Positions 46,778-55,617 of a DNA stretch of 59,240 nucleotides are shown piece by piece. Numbering within the stretch: the stretch's first letter is position 1; the number at the start of each line of letters is the position of its first letter. The DNA comes from Planctomycetota bacterium. GTDB taxonomy: Bacteria; Planctomycetota; Phycisphaerae; Phycisphaerales; SM1A02. The notes beneath the pieces were generated by a model, which was not told where the DNA came from, did no database searches, and saw only the letters and a list, made by a program, of their open reading frames with translations. The stretch spans positions 1 to 59,240 of the forward strand of contig QWPT01000016.1 of assembly GCA_003671075.1 (NCBI GenBank), in the 5' to 3' direction. The position numbers were made by a program, and so were the translations under genes.

Positions 46778-47794
46778 TCAGCGGCGAGAATTGCCGACTG
46801 CGAGCATTGTGCTCATCCCCATGGCGAAGGCCTCAAGCGTGCGCGGCAACTCCCCTGCGAGACCTGACTTGGAGCGCCGATCGAGGTCGATCGCCTCGCG
46901 AAAAAGCTGCGCGGCTCGGGTAGATCCAAGGATTTTTGCCGCACGAATGGTCGGCGCCTGCGACGGACCCCAAAGTTTCACCTGCTTGGCCACGACGCCC
47001 TCGGCCGTACCCTCGCCCAACAGCCGAGCCGCATCATGGAGCTTTCGAGAGAGATCGACGATCGACCAAATGAGAAGTTGCTCGGGCGCCTGCGAAATCT
47101 CGATGAGTTCGCGCACTTTTCGGATGGCCGCGGCCGGATTGCCGGCGAGGAGCGCCTCTTGAATCTCCCAAGCGGCCTCTTCGCGCGTCTGCCCAGTGAG
47201 CGCGGTGACCAGGGCCTTGGTCACGCGGCGCTTGGGTTCTGGTTCAGTGGCGAGATAGGCAGCAAACTTCGCCAATTCGCTGTCGAGACGGGCGAGATCA
47301 TTGCCAACGCGCTCGACGAGCGCGTCGGCGGCATCGGCGTCGATGGGCAGGGAATAGTGCTTTTGTGCGCGGGCGCCGCACCACCGCTTGGCATCGTCGA
47401 TGCTGGGCGGGTCGCACTTCAGGACCGCGCCGACCGCCGACACCATCTTGTCGAGGTTGCCCGGGCGCCAACTGTCGGCGCGCAGAACGAGCGTCGCCTC
47501 CTGCATGGGAGACTGGGCATAACGCTCGAGAGCGCGGCGGGCGTCCTCGTTGGCGACGAACTGCTCGGCCTTGTCCACCACCACGAACTTGTGAGCCGCC
47601 AACAGACCGAAAGTGCGCAGTTCGTCGAGCAAATCAACGGTTCTGACCGTGGCGCCATCCAAGTCAAAGCGCGAAACCTCGCCAAACTGCTCGTTCAGCG
47701 CGGCGTGAAAGCGCCGCAGTCGCTCCACGATCAGAAAGGAGTCCTTTCCGTGCAGGATCACGATGCGCATCGAGGCTGTGAGTGGTTCGGCCAT
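46778..47794 (-). CDS. holA: DNA polymerase III delta subunit
   Basis: A 338-residue clamp-loader subunit that opens the sliding clamp. The AAA+-like N-terminal domain starts RIVILHGKDSFLIVERLRRF and contains AAHKFVVVDKAEQF; the middle has GNDLARLDSELAKFAAYL, typical of HolA, and the C-terminal collar domain includes AAWEIQEALLAGNPAAAIRKV and LLIWSIVDLSRKLHD. A longer frame to 48601 overlaps the divergent histidine kinase and is an artefact. The start may be the ATG at 47794 or 47770; neither has a Shine-Dalgarno. TACCAT lies about 20 nt upstream. Confidence 0.9.
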   Translation of the reverse strand: MAEPLTASMRIVILHGKDSFLIVERLRRFHAALNEQFGEVSRFDLDGATVRTVDLLDELRTFGLLAAHKFVVVDKAEQFVANEDARRALERYAQSPMQEATLVLRADSWRPGNLDKMVSAVGAVLKCDPPSIDDAKRWCGARAQKHYSLPIDADAADALVERVGNDLARLDSELAKFAAYLATEPEPKRRVTKALVTALTGQTREEAAWEIQEALLAGNPAAAIRKVRELIEISQAPEQLLIWSIVDLSRKLHDAARLLGEGTAEGVVAKQVKLWGPSQAPTIRAAKILGSTRAAQLFREAIDLDRRSKSGLAGELPRTLEAFAMGMSTMLAVGNSRR

Positions 47795-47834
47795 CGGGTT
47801 GGGTTCAGGGGGCGCATGGTAGATCGCCGTGGCA

Positions 47835-47840
47835 TAGGAT
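47835..47840 (+). promoter_or_regulatory. Candidate -10 element (TAGGAT) for a leaderless histidine-kinase transcript
   Basis: TAGGAT is followed by exactly 6 nt and the ATG at 47847. It lies in the 52-bp gap divergent from holA. Confidence 0.5.
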
Positions 47841-47846
47841 GCGCCG

Positions 47847-49397
47847 ATGCTGTCGCTCGTTGTTGTGAGAGGACCCGATCGAGGCCGCGTATTCCCGCTT
47901 GCAGAGCGTGAGCCGCAGCTCGTGGGACGCTCCACCGAGGCGCTTGATCTGACCGATCCGTCGATCAGCAGGCGCCATGCCGAACTCACACCCGATGGAG
48001 GACGCTGGACGCTGCGCGACCTTGCCAGCCGCCACGGTTCCTTCGTCAACGGAATTCGGATCTCTGGCGCGGTCGGAGTCGGCGTCGGTGATCGACTTCG
48101 TTGCGGCGACAGCGAGTTTCTCCTCGTCCAAGAAGGTCTCGCGCCCGCGCGGGCGGCCGATGCGGGCGAGACGCACGCCCGCCGAATCCGCGAGGCCGGT
48201 GACGGCGCGCACCGTGCCGACGAATCCGCTGTGGCCATGCAGCTGCTTTCACGCGCGGCCGAGCCGACCGACGCCGACACGCTGCTCGGCGAGTGCGCGC
48301 GCATGATCGCCGCCCAACTTGGTTGCACCTGCGTGGCGCTGCGGGCGACCGACGCACGGCTCGCCGACTTCGTGGCGCCGTCGCACACCGGCATCGCTGT
48401 GCCCTCGGCTCCGTTGGCGTTGGTCCGCCAGAGCATCATCGACGGCGAAATTTTGGCCGCCAGCGACGGCGCGCTCTCGCTGATCGTGCCTTTCGGCGCG
48501 GCGGGCGGAACGCGCGGCGCATTCGTGCTCCAGCGCACCGATCTGGCCGCGCCCACCGAGCGCGAGGTCGCGACCGCTGCGCGCGCCGCCGAGGTCGCCA
48601 CCCTCGCCCTCGCCGCCCGCGGTCATCGCGAGTCCCATTCGTCGCAGGAGCGCCTCGCGCTCATTGGCGAGACGGTCGCGAGCCTCAGCCACTCGATCAA
48701 GAACATCCTGCAAGGGCTGCGTTTCGGCGCCGACGCCGTGGATCTTTCGCTTTCGCGCGGAGAACTCGCCAAAGCGCAGGAAGGCTGGCCGGTCCTTCAG
48801 CGCAACCTCGACCGCATCCACTCCTTGGTTCTAAACATGCTGGCTTGGGCCAAGGCGCGGCCGCTTGAGCCGGAGGAGTGCGACCTGAACGAGCTCCTGC
48901 GCGAGGTCTGCGAGCTGCTCACCCCGGCCGCGGGCCGGCGCAGTGTGGGGATCGTGCTTGATCTCGATCCGCGTCTGCCGCTTGCATCTATAGACGCACC
49001 CGCCGTGCATCAAGCGGTCACAAATCTGGTGCTCAACGCCGTCGAGGCCGCGCCCGAACACACCGGCGTCGTCACCATCGCCTCTCGCCACCATCGCGCC
49101 AGCGACGAGGTCGCGGTGACCGTTCGCGACAACGGTGCTGGAATTCCCGACTCGATCCGTCCTCGCCTGTTTGAGCCATTTGTTTCGTCCAAGGGCCAGC
49201 GCGGCACCGGACTTGGCCTTGCGGTCGCACGCAAGATCGCTGAACGCCATGGCGGCCGGATCGAGGTCGTGGCGAGTTCGGCGGGCGGAACCGAGATTGC
49301 CCTGCGATTTCCCGCCTCCAACGAGCACGCCGACCCAGGAGAAACCCGAGCTCCGCGGGGAGTGGCGCCGTCGGATTTCGGCTGGCGCTTCGAGTGA
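47847..49397 (+). CDS. FHA-GAF sensor histidine kinase
   Basis: A 516-residue soluble kinase. The N-terminal FHA domain (LVGRSTEALDLTDPSISRRHAEL ends about residue 95) normally binds phosphothreonine peptides. A GAF-like domain follows (about 135-260). The dimerisation/phosphoacceptor helix has LSHSIKNIL (H box near 282). The HATPase domain shows the N box (NLVLNAVEAA), G1 (DNGAGIP), F box (FEPFVSSKG) and G2 (GTGLGLAVARKIAERHGG). There is no membrane helix and no receiver or response-regulator gene next to it, so it is an orphan kinase. FHA input suggests cross-talk with Ser/Thr kinases. Confidence 0.93.
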   Translation: MLSLVVVRGPDRGRVFPLAEREPQLVGRSTEALDLTDPSISRRHAELTPDGGRWTLRDLASRHGSFVNGIRISGAVGVGVGDRLRCGDSEFLLVQEGLAPARAADAGETHARRIREAGDGAHRADESAVAMQLLSRAAEPTDADTLLGECARMIAAQLGCTCVALRATDARLADFVAPSHTGIAVPSAPLALVRQSIIDGEILAASDGALSLIVPFGAAGGTRGAFVLQRTDLAAPTEREVATAARAAEVATLALAARGHRESHSSQERLALIGETVASLSHSIKNILQGLRFGADAVDLSLSRGELAKAQEGWPVLQRNLDRIHSLVLNMLAWAKARPLEPEECDLNELLREVCELLTPAAGRRSVGIVLDLDPRLPLASIDAPAVHQAVTNLVLNAVEAAPEHTGVVTIASRHHRASDEVAVTVRDNGAGIPDSIRPRLFEPFVSSKGQRGTGLGLAVARKIAERHGGRIEVVASSAGGTEIALRFPASNEHADPGETRAPRGVAPSDFGWRFE

Positions 49398-49464
49398 CAC
49401 CGACTCTCACTGCGCGGTCTTCGCAAAGAAAGTTCGGAAACGATTGCGAAGTCATACCCCCTGC

Positions 49465-49492
49465 TTGCCGATCAACGGGCGACCGATACGAT
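49465..49492 (+). promoter_or_regulatory. Candidate sigma70-type promoter for clpP1-clpP2
   Basis: TTGCCG (49465-49470) and TACGAT (49487-49492) are separated by 16 bp, about 140 bp before clpP1. A TTCGCAA/TTGCGAA inverted repeat (49420-49426 and 49444-49450) lies just upstream and could be an operator. Confidence 0.4.
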
Positions 49493-49634
49493 CCCGCCGC
49501 TGTGTGGATGGCGTCACGACAAGCGCACTCGCGCAAGAAATGCCGCCGCCACCCATCAGCCTGAACAATCCGGTTCAACGCGGCAGACCCTTCCCGAGCG
49601 CTCGACGCTCAAGACCTGACTGAGGCCCCAGCGC

Positions 49635-50285
49635 ATGCATTCTTCCCTCGACGCGCATCTGCCGCACATCATCTCCAGCCTTCCCCCCGATCGGCGCCAT
49701 GAGGTGCTGAACGCGGTGAACTACCAGCGCACCCGTGAGATGACCATTGATGAACTCCTGCTCGAGAACCGAGTTGTGTTTCTCATTGGCGAGATCAACT
49801 ACTCGTCCGCCGCGCGCGTGATGATGCAGATGCTCTACCTTGAGAACCAGAAGAAGGGTCAGGACATCAACTTCTACATCAACTCGCCAGGCGGCTCGGT
49901 GGACGACACCCTCGCCGTGTACGACACGATGCAGTTCATCTCCTCCGATGTTTCGACCTTCTGCGTCGGCCGCGCCTATTCGGGCGGAGCGGTGCTGCTT
50001 GCCGCCGGTCACCCGGGCAAGCGCATCATCCTGCCCCACGCGAAGGTCATGATCCACCAGCCCCTCGGCGGCGTGACGGGACAGACCACCGACATTCAGA
50101 TTCAGGCTGAGCACATCACCAAGATGAAGCGCACCCTCAACGAAATCCTGGCGCGGCACTGTGGCCAGCCGTTCGAGCGCATCGCGAAGGATGTCGAACG
50201 CGATAAGTTTTTCAGCGCAGAGGAGGCGAAGGCCTATGGCCTCGTCGACGATGTTGCCACGTTCCCCGACAAGTCGAAGAAGTAA
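49635..50285 (+). CDS. clpP: ATP-dependent Clp protease proteolytic subunit 1
   Basis: A 216-residue serine protease subunit that forms a barrel with a Clp ATPase. The catalytic triad is complete: S116 in GRAYSGGAV, H141 in KVMIHQPLGG and D190 in ERDKFFSAEEA. The nucleophile elbow is unusual, with Tyr-Ser-Gly-Gly where most ClpPs have Ala-Ser-Met-Gly/Ala. The FYINSPGGSVDDTLAVYDTM substrate-binding strand is standard. It is followed by a second clpP after 39 bp; no clpX or tig is adjacent. GAGG lies 9 nt before the ATG. Confidence 0.95.
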   Translation: MHSSLDAHLPHIISSLPPDRRHEVLNAVNYQRTREMTIDELLLENRVVFLIGEINYSSAARVMMQMLYLENQKKGQDINFYINSPGGSVDDTLAVYDTMQFISSDVSTFCVGRAYSGGAVLLAAGHPGKRIILPHAKVMIHQPLGGVTGQTTDIQIQAEHITKMKRTLNEILARHCGQPFERIAKDVERDKFFSAEEAKAYGLVDDVATFPDKSKK

Positions 50286-50324
50286 GCGCCCGTCAAACCA
50301 CGCTCCAGAAACGAGACGTTTTCA

Positions 50325-50948
50325 ATGCCTCTAGTTCCCATCGTCATCGAGAAGACCGGCCGCGGCGAGCGCGCCTACGACATCTACTCGCGGCTCCTCA
50401 ACGACCGCATCATCTTTCTCGGCGGACCCGTGTCCGACCAGATGGCGAATCTCATCGTCGCCCAGTTGCTGTTCCTTGCCAACGAGGATCCGCGCGCGGA
50501 TATCTCGCTGTATGTGAATAGCCCGGGTGGCAGTGTGACCGCAGGTCTGGGCATCGTCGACACGATGAACTTCATTCCCTGCGCGGTTTCAACCTACATC
50601 ATCGGATGCGCGGCGAGCATGGGCTCGGTGATCGCATGTTCGGGAGCAAAGGGCAAACGCTATACGCTGCCCAACTCGGAGAACCTCATGCACCAGCCGC
50701 TGCTCGGCGGCGTGCTCGAGGGCCAAGCGACCGACCTCGAGATCGAGGCGCGTCACATCCTGCGCATGCGCGACCAGTTGTATGGCATCTACGCCAACGC
50801 GACTGGCCAGACCATCGAGAAGATCGGTGAGGATTGCGAGCGCAACCTCTGGCTGACCTCGAAGGAAATGCTTGCGTACGGCCTGGTTGATCAGGTGCTC
50901 GAGAAGCTTCCGATCAAGCCGCCTTCCGCCAAGCGCGAAATCGATTGA
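50325..50948 (+). CDS. clpP: ATP-dependent Clp protease proteolytic subunit 2, Asn in place of catalytic Asp
   Basis: A 207-residue ClpP paralogue, second gene of the clpP pair. S98 (GCAASMGSV) and H123 ([10 protein letters not shown]) are present, but the triad Asp position reads Asn (N174 in [10 protein letters not shown]). A Ser-His-Asn triad is known in some ClpP paralogues, such as Listeria ClpP1, that are active mainly in mixed complexes. The substrate strand [20 protein letters not shown] is intact. It likely assembles with the upstream subunit into a heteromeric barrel; this is inferred from the pairing. Confidence 0.94.
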   Translation: MPLVPIVIEKTGRGERAYDIYSRLLNDRIIFLGGPVSDQMANLIVAQLLFLANEDPRADISLYVNSPGGSVTAGLGIVDTMNFIPCAVSTYIIGCAASMGSVIACSGAKGKRYTLPNSENLMHQPLLGGVLEGQATDLEIEARHILRMRDQLYGIYANATGQTIEKIGEDCERNLWLTSKEMLAYGLVDQVLEKLPIKPPSAKREID

Positions 50949-50970
50949 TCGTGCAACAGTGAAACAACAA

Positions 50971-51003
50971 GCCACCCGCCTTTCGGCGGGTGGCTTTCTT
51001 TTT
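50971..51003 (+). terminator. Rho-independent terminator after clpP2
   Basis: A perfect 10-bp GC-rich stem (50971-50980 with 50985-50994), 4-nt loop TTTC, followed by TTTCTTTTT. It ends the clpP operon 22 bp after the stop, and separates it from the convergent unknown gene. Confidence 0.95.
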
Positions 51004-51021
51004 GGCAGGTGTTCCGAAGAC

Positions 51022-52254
51022 TCAGCTCGCGTCCGCAAGTTCCCACGACATCTGCAGCGTGCATGGCACGGGCGGATGCGTCAGCACGATTCGGTGGCAC
51101 TGGAACTCGGAGAGATCGAAGCCGAGTTTTGCGGCGCTGCGGCGGCAAAGCTCCGCATAGGTTTGACTTGATTGCGGCGCGATTTCGGCGATGTGCAGCG
51201 AGTTCGGGTTGGTCACCTTCGACTCGAGCGTGAGGCGAAGCCGTTCGCGCAGGAGCCGCGAGCGGTGCGCGACAACGCCATTGGCAAAGAGGACCGCGCT
51301 GAGTTCTCCCACGCGCCCGATGCTGCGGTGGAGCATGATGTCGAGCACGGCGACGGTGGTGGGAACGGTGATTGGCATCGAAAGCTCGCAACGCGTCTCG
51401 GTGCCAAATTTCACCAGCGGTCCGACGGCGTGGGCGAACTCGGCGAAACTCACCGTGAGCGGGTCGGTGCGCGACGCCGTCCGCCCCACGAAGTCGTAGG
51501 CGCCCGAGAGGTCGCCACGAGGTCCGACTTCGGTGTCGAGTAAAGAAGGTGACGAAAGGTCCTCGACCATTGGCCCGCGACCAGATGGCTGCAGTGCCGC
51601 GACCGGATGCGCGACGCGCTGACCTTGCGCGTCGTAGCTGGCAACCGGATCAAACAGTGGCCACGGCGGACCCGGCCGCCGCCGCTCGAGCCCTTCGGCA
51701 ATGGTGATGGCGATGAGGTCGGCCATGACGACATTTTCCACCACCGTCGCGGACGGCGCGACGAAGTAGCTGCCGACGCGCGCGCTCGAATGAACTCCGT
51801 GGATGACCGCCATCGCATCGCTGGCCTGCTTGCGAAGGCGAAGCATCTGCCGACGGCTCTCCTCGGTATCGACGAGTGCGGACGCCATTCCCGAGAGCAT
51901 GCTCCGATCAATGCGACGGTCGGCGAGTTGACGCTCGAAGACGACGAGTGCAGTTTGGACTTCGGCCATCTTCGACTCGCCAACACCTGCGGCGGCGAAC
52001 TTCGCCATGGCGATCTCCCAACCGCGCGCGCCCGGCAAGGCGGAGAGCGCGGTGACAGCGTCGTCGCCGTAGCCGATCTGAAAAAACTTCCAGCCGATCG
52101 ACTTATCAAAGTCGAACTCCCTTGCGCAAGCGCGGGCGCTGGTCGCGGCCTTCGGGCGAGAATCCAATATGGCGCGAACCGCTTTACGCAACCGCTCAAA
52201 AGTCGGAGCGATGTCGCTGAAAAAGGAAGAGTGCTCTGAGATCAACGCGTTCAT
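51022..52254 (-). CDS. Unknown 410-residue protein with helical N-terminal domain
   Basis: I do not recognise a family. Start at the ATG at 52254; the frame is open to 53055 but that part overlaps the DUF72 gene and is Arg/Cys/Ser-rich. The N-terminal 120 residues are helical (FFSDIAPTFERLRKAVRAIL; CAREFDFDKSIGWKFFQIGY; ALSALPGARGWEIAMAKFAA), a pattern that could be a helix-turn-helix-like or bundle domain. A variable middle follows, and a C-terminal part with VPTTVAVLDIMLHRSIGRV and FQCHRIVLTHPPVPCTLQ. No signal or membrane segments, so it is probably cytoplasmic. It is transcribed divergently from the DUF72 gene and ends close to the clpP terminator. Confidence 0.7.
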   Translation of the reverse strand: MNALISEHSSFFSDIAPTFERLRKAVRAILDSRPKAATSARACAREFDFDKSIGWKFFQIGYGDDAVTALSALPGARGWEIAMAKFAAAGVGESKMAEVQTALVVFERQLADRRIDRSMLSGMASALVDTEESRRQMLRLRKQASDAMAVIHGVHSSARVGSYFVAPSATVVENVVMADLIAITIAEGLERRRPGPPWPLFDPVASYDAQGQRVAHPVAALQPSGRGPMVEDLSSPSLLDTEVGPRGDLSGAYDFVGRTASRTDPLTVSFAEFAHAVGPLVKFGTETRCELSMPITVPTTVAVLDIMLHRSIGRVGELSAVLFANGVVAHRSRLLRERLRLTLESKVTNPNSLHIAEIAPQSSQTYAELCRRSAAKLGFDLSEFQCHRIVLTHPPVPCTLQMSWELADAS

Positions 52255-52478
52255 GGGACAAAAACGACTCCGCGGCAGAACATGGGAAGGCGAGGGGCGC
52301 GATACGGATGGCGGAACAACTTGTTGCACGATTGAAGGGGAATCGGCCGTCTGGACTGATTCGCGGACGCGCAATTGGCACGCGCGCGCAAGGCATTGAA
52401 AAAACGGGCTCTGAGAATTCCCGCCCGTTTCTTTGCACTCGCACGCTCTGAACCAACGGCTCCGCTTTCGGTTGGCGC

Positions 52479-52484
52479 TACCCT
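52479..52484 (+). promoter_or_regulatory. Candidate -10 element (TACCCT) for a leaderless DUF72 transcript
   Basis: TACCCT is followed by 6 nt (CGCGCC) and the GTG at 52491; no Shine-Dalgarno is present. The 236-bp divergent gap also holds an AAACGGGC/GCCCGTTT inverted repeat near 52402-52431. Confidence 0.45.
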
Positions 52485-52490
52485 CGCGCC

Positions 52491-53522
52491 GTGCAGCAAA
52501 GCAACGATGAAACTCCCCCGCTTTTTGAAGAAGATGTTTTTCGCGCCCCACCCAAGCTGCGCGAGCCACTTGGCGCAGCGCTGCACAGCGAGGAGCTTCA
52601 CGCCCTCGGCGCGCGGCTCCCCAGATCGCTGTGGCTAGGGACCTCAAGCTGGAGCTTTCCGGGGTGGAAGCCGCTCGTCTACCAAGGCGACTCGCGCGAA
52701 TCGACTCTGGTGCGCGAAGGGCTGCCGTTCTACGCGAAGCATCCGCTGTTCCGCTCGGTCGGTGTCGACAAGAGTTTTTACCGACCCACGCCGCGTGTCG
52801 AGTTTGAACGCTTGGCTGCGCAGGTGCCCGACGACTTCCGCTTTCTCGTGAAGATGTGGCGCGGCACCGTCGAGCGTGGAGTGCGCGGGCCCGGCTCGGC
52901 CCCTGTGACCGCAGGGGACACCACGCCTGACGCATTCCTCGATCCGCGCGTTGCCGAGTTCGACTGCGTGCGGCCGGCGATGGAGGGACTGGGCGAAAAG
53001 GCTGGACCGCTGCTGTTTCAGTTTCCGCCGATGCGCCTTGCTGGCGGACGCGCACACCGCGGGTTCATCTCCCAACTTGGGAATTTTCTTGCGGCGCTAC
53101 CGAAGGGCCCGATCTACGCGGTCGAATTGCGTAACCGCACGCTGCTCACGCCCGAGTACGCGCCGAGACTTGCTGCGCTGTTGGCCGAAACTGGCGCGGT
53201 TCCTTGCCTGACCGTGCATCCGACCATGCCGAACATCGCGGTGCAGGCGCGCGAGCTCATTCTTGATCCGACGAGGCCGCTGGTGATGCGATGGATGCTG
53301 CGATCCAACCACGCCTACGCCGAGGCAAAGGATCTTTACGAACCGTTCGACAAACTCGCCGAGCCCGATGATGGCAGCCGCGACGCGCTTGCCCGGCTTG
53401 CGCGCGCGGCGATCAGCGCGGGGATCGGCGCATGGATCATCGTGAACAACAAGGCCGAAGGCTCGAGCCCGCTGTCGGTGGAGCGGTTGGCGCGACGCAT
53501 CGTGGACGCGCCAGAGGCCTGA
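52491..53522 (+). CDS. DUF72 domain protein (YecE-like)
   Basis: A 343-residue protein of the DUF72 family, a TIM-barrel fold of unknown reaction. Family features: LWLGTSSWSFPGWKPLVY near the N-terminus, VDKSFYRPTPRVEFERLAAQVPDDFRFLVK, LLFQFPPM, YAVELRNRTLL and the C-terminal IVNNKAEGSSPLSVERLA. It is longer than many members owing to a GPGSAPVTAGDTTPDAF insertion. The start is a GTG at 52491. It converges on the alpha/beta hydrolase gene. Confidence 0.9.
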   Translation: MQQSNDETPPLFEEDVFRAPPKLREPLGAALHSEELHALGARLPRSLWLGTSSWSFPGWKPLVYQGDSRESTLVREGLPFYAKHPLFRSVGVDKSFYRPTPRVEFERLAAQVPDDFRFLVKMWRGTVERGVRGPGSAPVTAGDTTPDAFLDPRVAEFDCVRPAMEGLGEKAGPLLFQFPPMRLAGGRAHRGFISQLGNFLAALPKGPIYAVELRNRTLLTPEYAPRLAALLAETGAVPCLTVHPTMPNIAVQARELILDPTRPLVMRWMLRSNHAYAEAKDLYEPFDKLAEPDDGSRDALARLARAAISAGIGAWIIVNNKAEGSSPLSVERLARRIVDAPEA

Positions 53523-53546
53523 TCGCATTCGGTCGCGCGACGGCGC

Positions 53547-54521
53547 TCAGTTCACCGAATCACGAAGGAATCCACGCATGAGCTCCGCAACTTCGCGCGG
53601 CTTGTCGTAGAGCAGCACATGGCCGGCGCCTTCGATCACATCGCCGCGAAAATTCGCCAATCCCGCGCGCCATACCGCGAGCATCGAGGGATCAGTGAGT
53701 TGATCGAGCGATCCATAGAGCACGAGCGTTGGCGCCTTGATGTTTCTCATCATCGGTTCGACGCCGTTCAGGAGAAAAGGCCGCGTTTCCTCGATGATGC
53801 GTAGGAACGCAGCGCGATGCTCGATCGCGCGATCGATGAAAGCACGGCGAATCGGCTCGGGCATTTCGGGCGGATTGGGAAAGTTCAGACGAAGGACTTC
53901 CGCAAAACTCGCGTCGTCGGAGATGTCGAGCGGAACTTCGCCGGCGATCACCCGCTTCATGAACGCATTCTGCACGGGTGCGGCGACGCCAGCGGGAGAG
54001 AGCAGGACGATCTTGCCCACCGAGTTTGGATAGGTCGCCGCGTAGGCCGCCGCGAAAGCGCCGCCCATCGAGGTCCCGATGACATCAACGCGCCCAAGCT
54101 TTTCGTGCACGCGCAATCGCTCGATTTGCTCGACGTAGAAGCGACAATCATGAGTGACGCCCGCGTGCATTGGATGCTCGCCGAAACCAGGAAGGTCGGG
54201 AATCACCACACGGTGCGTCGCCCGCAGGATGGGCGCGATGGCCATCATCGCTTCGCCGCTGGTGCCGAGGCCGTGGAGGACGAGCGCGGTGCGGCGCGGC
54301 GGCTGCGCGGAGTCGACGGCCGCTGGCTCGCTTTCGAGCAGGCGCCATGCGCAGCCGTCGATCTCGGTGACCCGCTCGGTTACGCCGGCCTGAGCGTGAC
54401 CGGCCGCCATGGCCAAGGCGAACGCGCGCGCCGGATCGTTCCAGATCCAAACCGCGGCGGCGGTCGTCACGATCAGCAGCGAGGCGATGATCAAGAGCAC
54501 TCGGTGAATCAGGCGCTTCAT
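53547..54521 (-). CDS. Alpha/beta hydrolase, membrane-anchored
   Basis: A 324-residue protein from the ATG at 54521. An N-terminal hydrophobic helix (VLLIIASLLIVTTAAAVWIW) anchors or exports it. The hydrolase core shows the oxyanion-side HG motif (LVLHGLGTSGEAM), the nucleophile elbow GTSMGGAFAAAYA, the acid in LVLYGSLDQLTDP and the final His in EGAGHVLLYDKP. The substrate cannot be deduced. TACTCT ends 7 nt before the ATG and no Shine-Dalgarno is seen, so this may be another leaderless gene. It is divergent from moxR with a gap of about 60 bp. Confidence 0.88.
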   Translation of the reverse strand: MKRLIHRVLLIIASLLIVTTAAAVWIWNDPARAFALAMAAGHAQAGVTERVTEIDGCAWRLLESEPAAVDSAQPPRRTALVLHGLGTSGEAMMAIAPILRATHRVVIPDLPGFGEHPMHAGVTHDCRFYVEQIERLRVHEKLGRVDVIGTSMGGAFAAAYAATYPNSVGKIVLLSPAGVAAPVQNAFMKRVIAGEVPLDISDDASFAEVLRLNFPNPPEMPEPIRRAFIDRAIEHRAAFLRIIEETRPFLLNGVEPMMRNIKAPTLVLYGSLDQLTDPSMLAVWRAGLANFRGDVIEGAGHVLLYDKPREVAELMRGFLRDSVN

Positions 54522-54528
54522 GGGCGAA

Positions 54529-54534
54529 AGAGTA
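54529..54534 (-). promoter_or_regulatory. Candidate -10 element (TACTCT) for the alpha/beta hydrolase gene
   Basis: TACTCT on the minus strand, 7 nt before the ATG at 54521. The opposite strand carries TACCAT (54567-54572), a possible -10 for moxR about 10 nt before its ATG at 54583. Confidence 0.4.
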
Positions 54535-54582
54535 CTCCCAATGCGTCCACCATTCGCGCTGCGCCGTACCATGCGAATCCTT

Positions 54583-55608
54583 ATGAAAGACCACGCTACA
54601 AACCAGGCGGCAAATCAGGTCGAATCCATCGAGGCCGACGCGCAAGCTTTCCGAGACGCGTTCGAACGAACCCGCCGCGAAATCGCCAAGGTGGTCGTCG
54701 GCCACAAGGAGACCGTCGAAGGCGTTCTGGTGTGCCTGTTCGCTGGCGGACATTGTCTGCTCGAAGGTGTGCCCGGCCTCGGCAAGACGCTGCTCATTCG
54801 CTCGCTGTCGCAGGCGCTGCATCTCAAGTTCAACCGCGTGCAATTCACGCCCGATCTGATGCCCGCCGATGTCACGGGCACGACCATCGTGGTTGAAACT
54901 GAGCACGGTCGCGACTTCCAGTTCCGCAAGGGACCGATCTTCGCCCAGATCGTGCTGGCCGACGAAATCAATCGCGCCACGCCGAAGACGCAATCGTCGA
55001 TGCTTGAGGCGATGCAAGAGCGCAGCGTGACCGTCGGCGGCGTCACCCATGAACTCGATCGGCCGTTTTTTGTGATGGCGACGCAGAATCCCATCGAACA
55101 GGAAGGCACCTATCCGCTGCCCGAAGCGCAGCTCGATCGGTTCTTCTTCAAGCTCATCGTCGGCTACTCGACGCGCGAGGAACTCTCGACCATTCTCGAC
55201 CGCACCACCACGGGCGACAGTGCGAAGATCGAGCGCGTGCTCGACGCAGACGGCATCATGCGCGCGCAAAAGCTGGTGCGCAGCGTGGCCATCGCGCCGC
55301 ATGTGCAGGACTACGCGGTTCGCATGGTGCTGGCCACTCATCCGGGCGGACAGTTCGCCCCACCGATGACCAATCAATTCCTGCGCTTCGGCGCAAGTCC
55401 GCGAGCGGCGCAGGCGCTTGCGCTCGGTGCCAAGGTGAAGGCGCTGCTGGGCGGACGAACGGCGGTTTCATTCGACGACATCAAGTCGGTCGCGCTGCCC
55501 GCGCTGCGCCATCGCATCCTGATGAACTTCGAAGCAGAGGCCGAGGGGCGCACCTCCGACGAGGTCGTGCAGCACATCATTGACACACTTGTGCTCGACG
55601 CACGCTGA
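54583..55608 (+). CDS. moxR: MoxR-family AAA+ ATPase
   Basis: A 341-residue MoxR AAA+ ATPase, thought to act as a chaperone for maturation of partner complexes, often with VWA and DUF58 proteins. Walker A is GVPGLGKTLL, Walker B/MoxR signature IVLADEINRATPKTQ, sensor 1 ATQNPIEQEGTYPLPEAQ with the arginine finger in LDRFFFK. I choose the ATG at 54583 since the earlier ATG at 54571 would fall inside a candidate -10 (TACCAT). The usual DUF58/VWA partners are not downstream; instead an outer-membrane barrel gene follows after 9 bp. Confidence 0.92.
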   Translation: MKDHATNQAANQVESIEADAQAFRDAFERTRREIAKVVVGHKETVEGVLVCLFAGGHCLLEGVPGLGKTLLIRSLSQALHLKFNRVQFTPDLMPADVTGTTIVVETEHGRDFQFRKGPIFAQIVLADEINRATPKTQSSMLEAMQERSVTVGGVTHELDRPFFVMATQNPIEQEGTYPLPEAQLDRFFFKLIVGYSTREELSTILDRTTTGDSAKIERVLDADGIMRAQKLVRSVAIAPHVQDYAVRMVLATHPGGQFAPPMTNQFLRFGASPRAAQALALGAKVKALLGGRTAVSFDDIKSVALPALRHRILMNFEAEAEGRTSDEVVQHIIDTLVLDAR

Positions 55609-55617
55609 AAGAATTCC

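Noticed and set aside
47795-48601. N-terminal extension of holA
   Set aside because: Antisense to the FHA kinase; HolA begins at about the VILHGKDSF motif.
52255-53055. N-terminal extension of the 410-residue unknown protein
   Set aside because: It lies antisense to the DUF72 gene and has a Cys/Arg/Ser composition typical of shadows.
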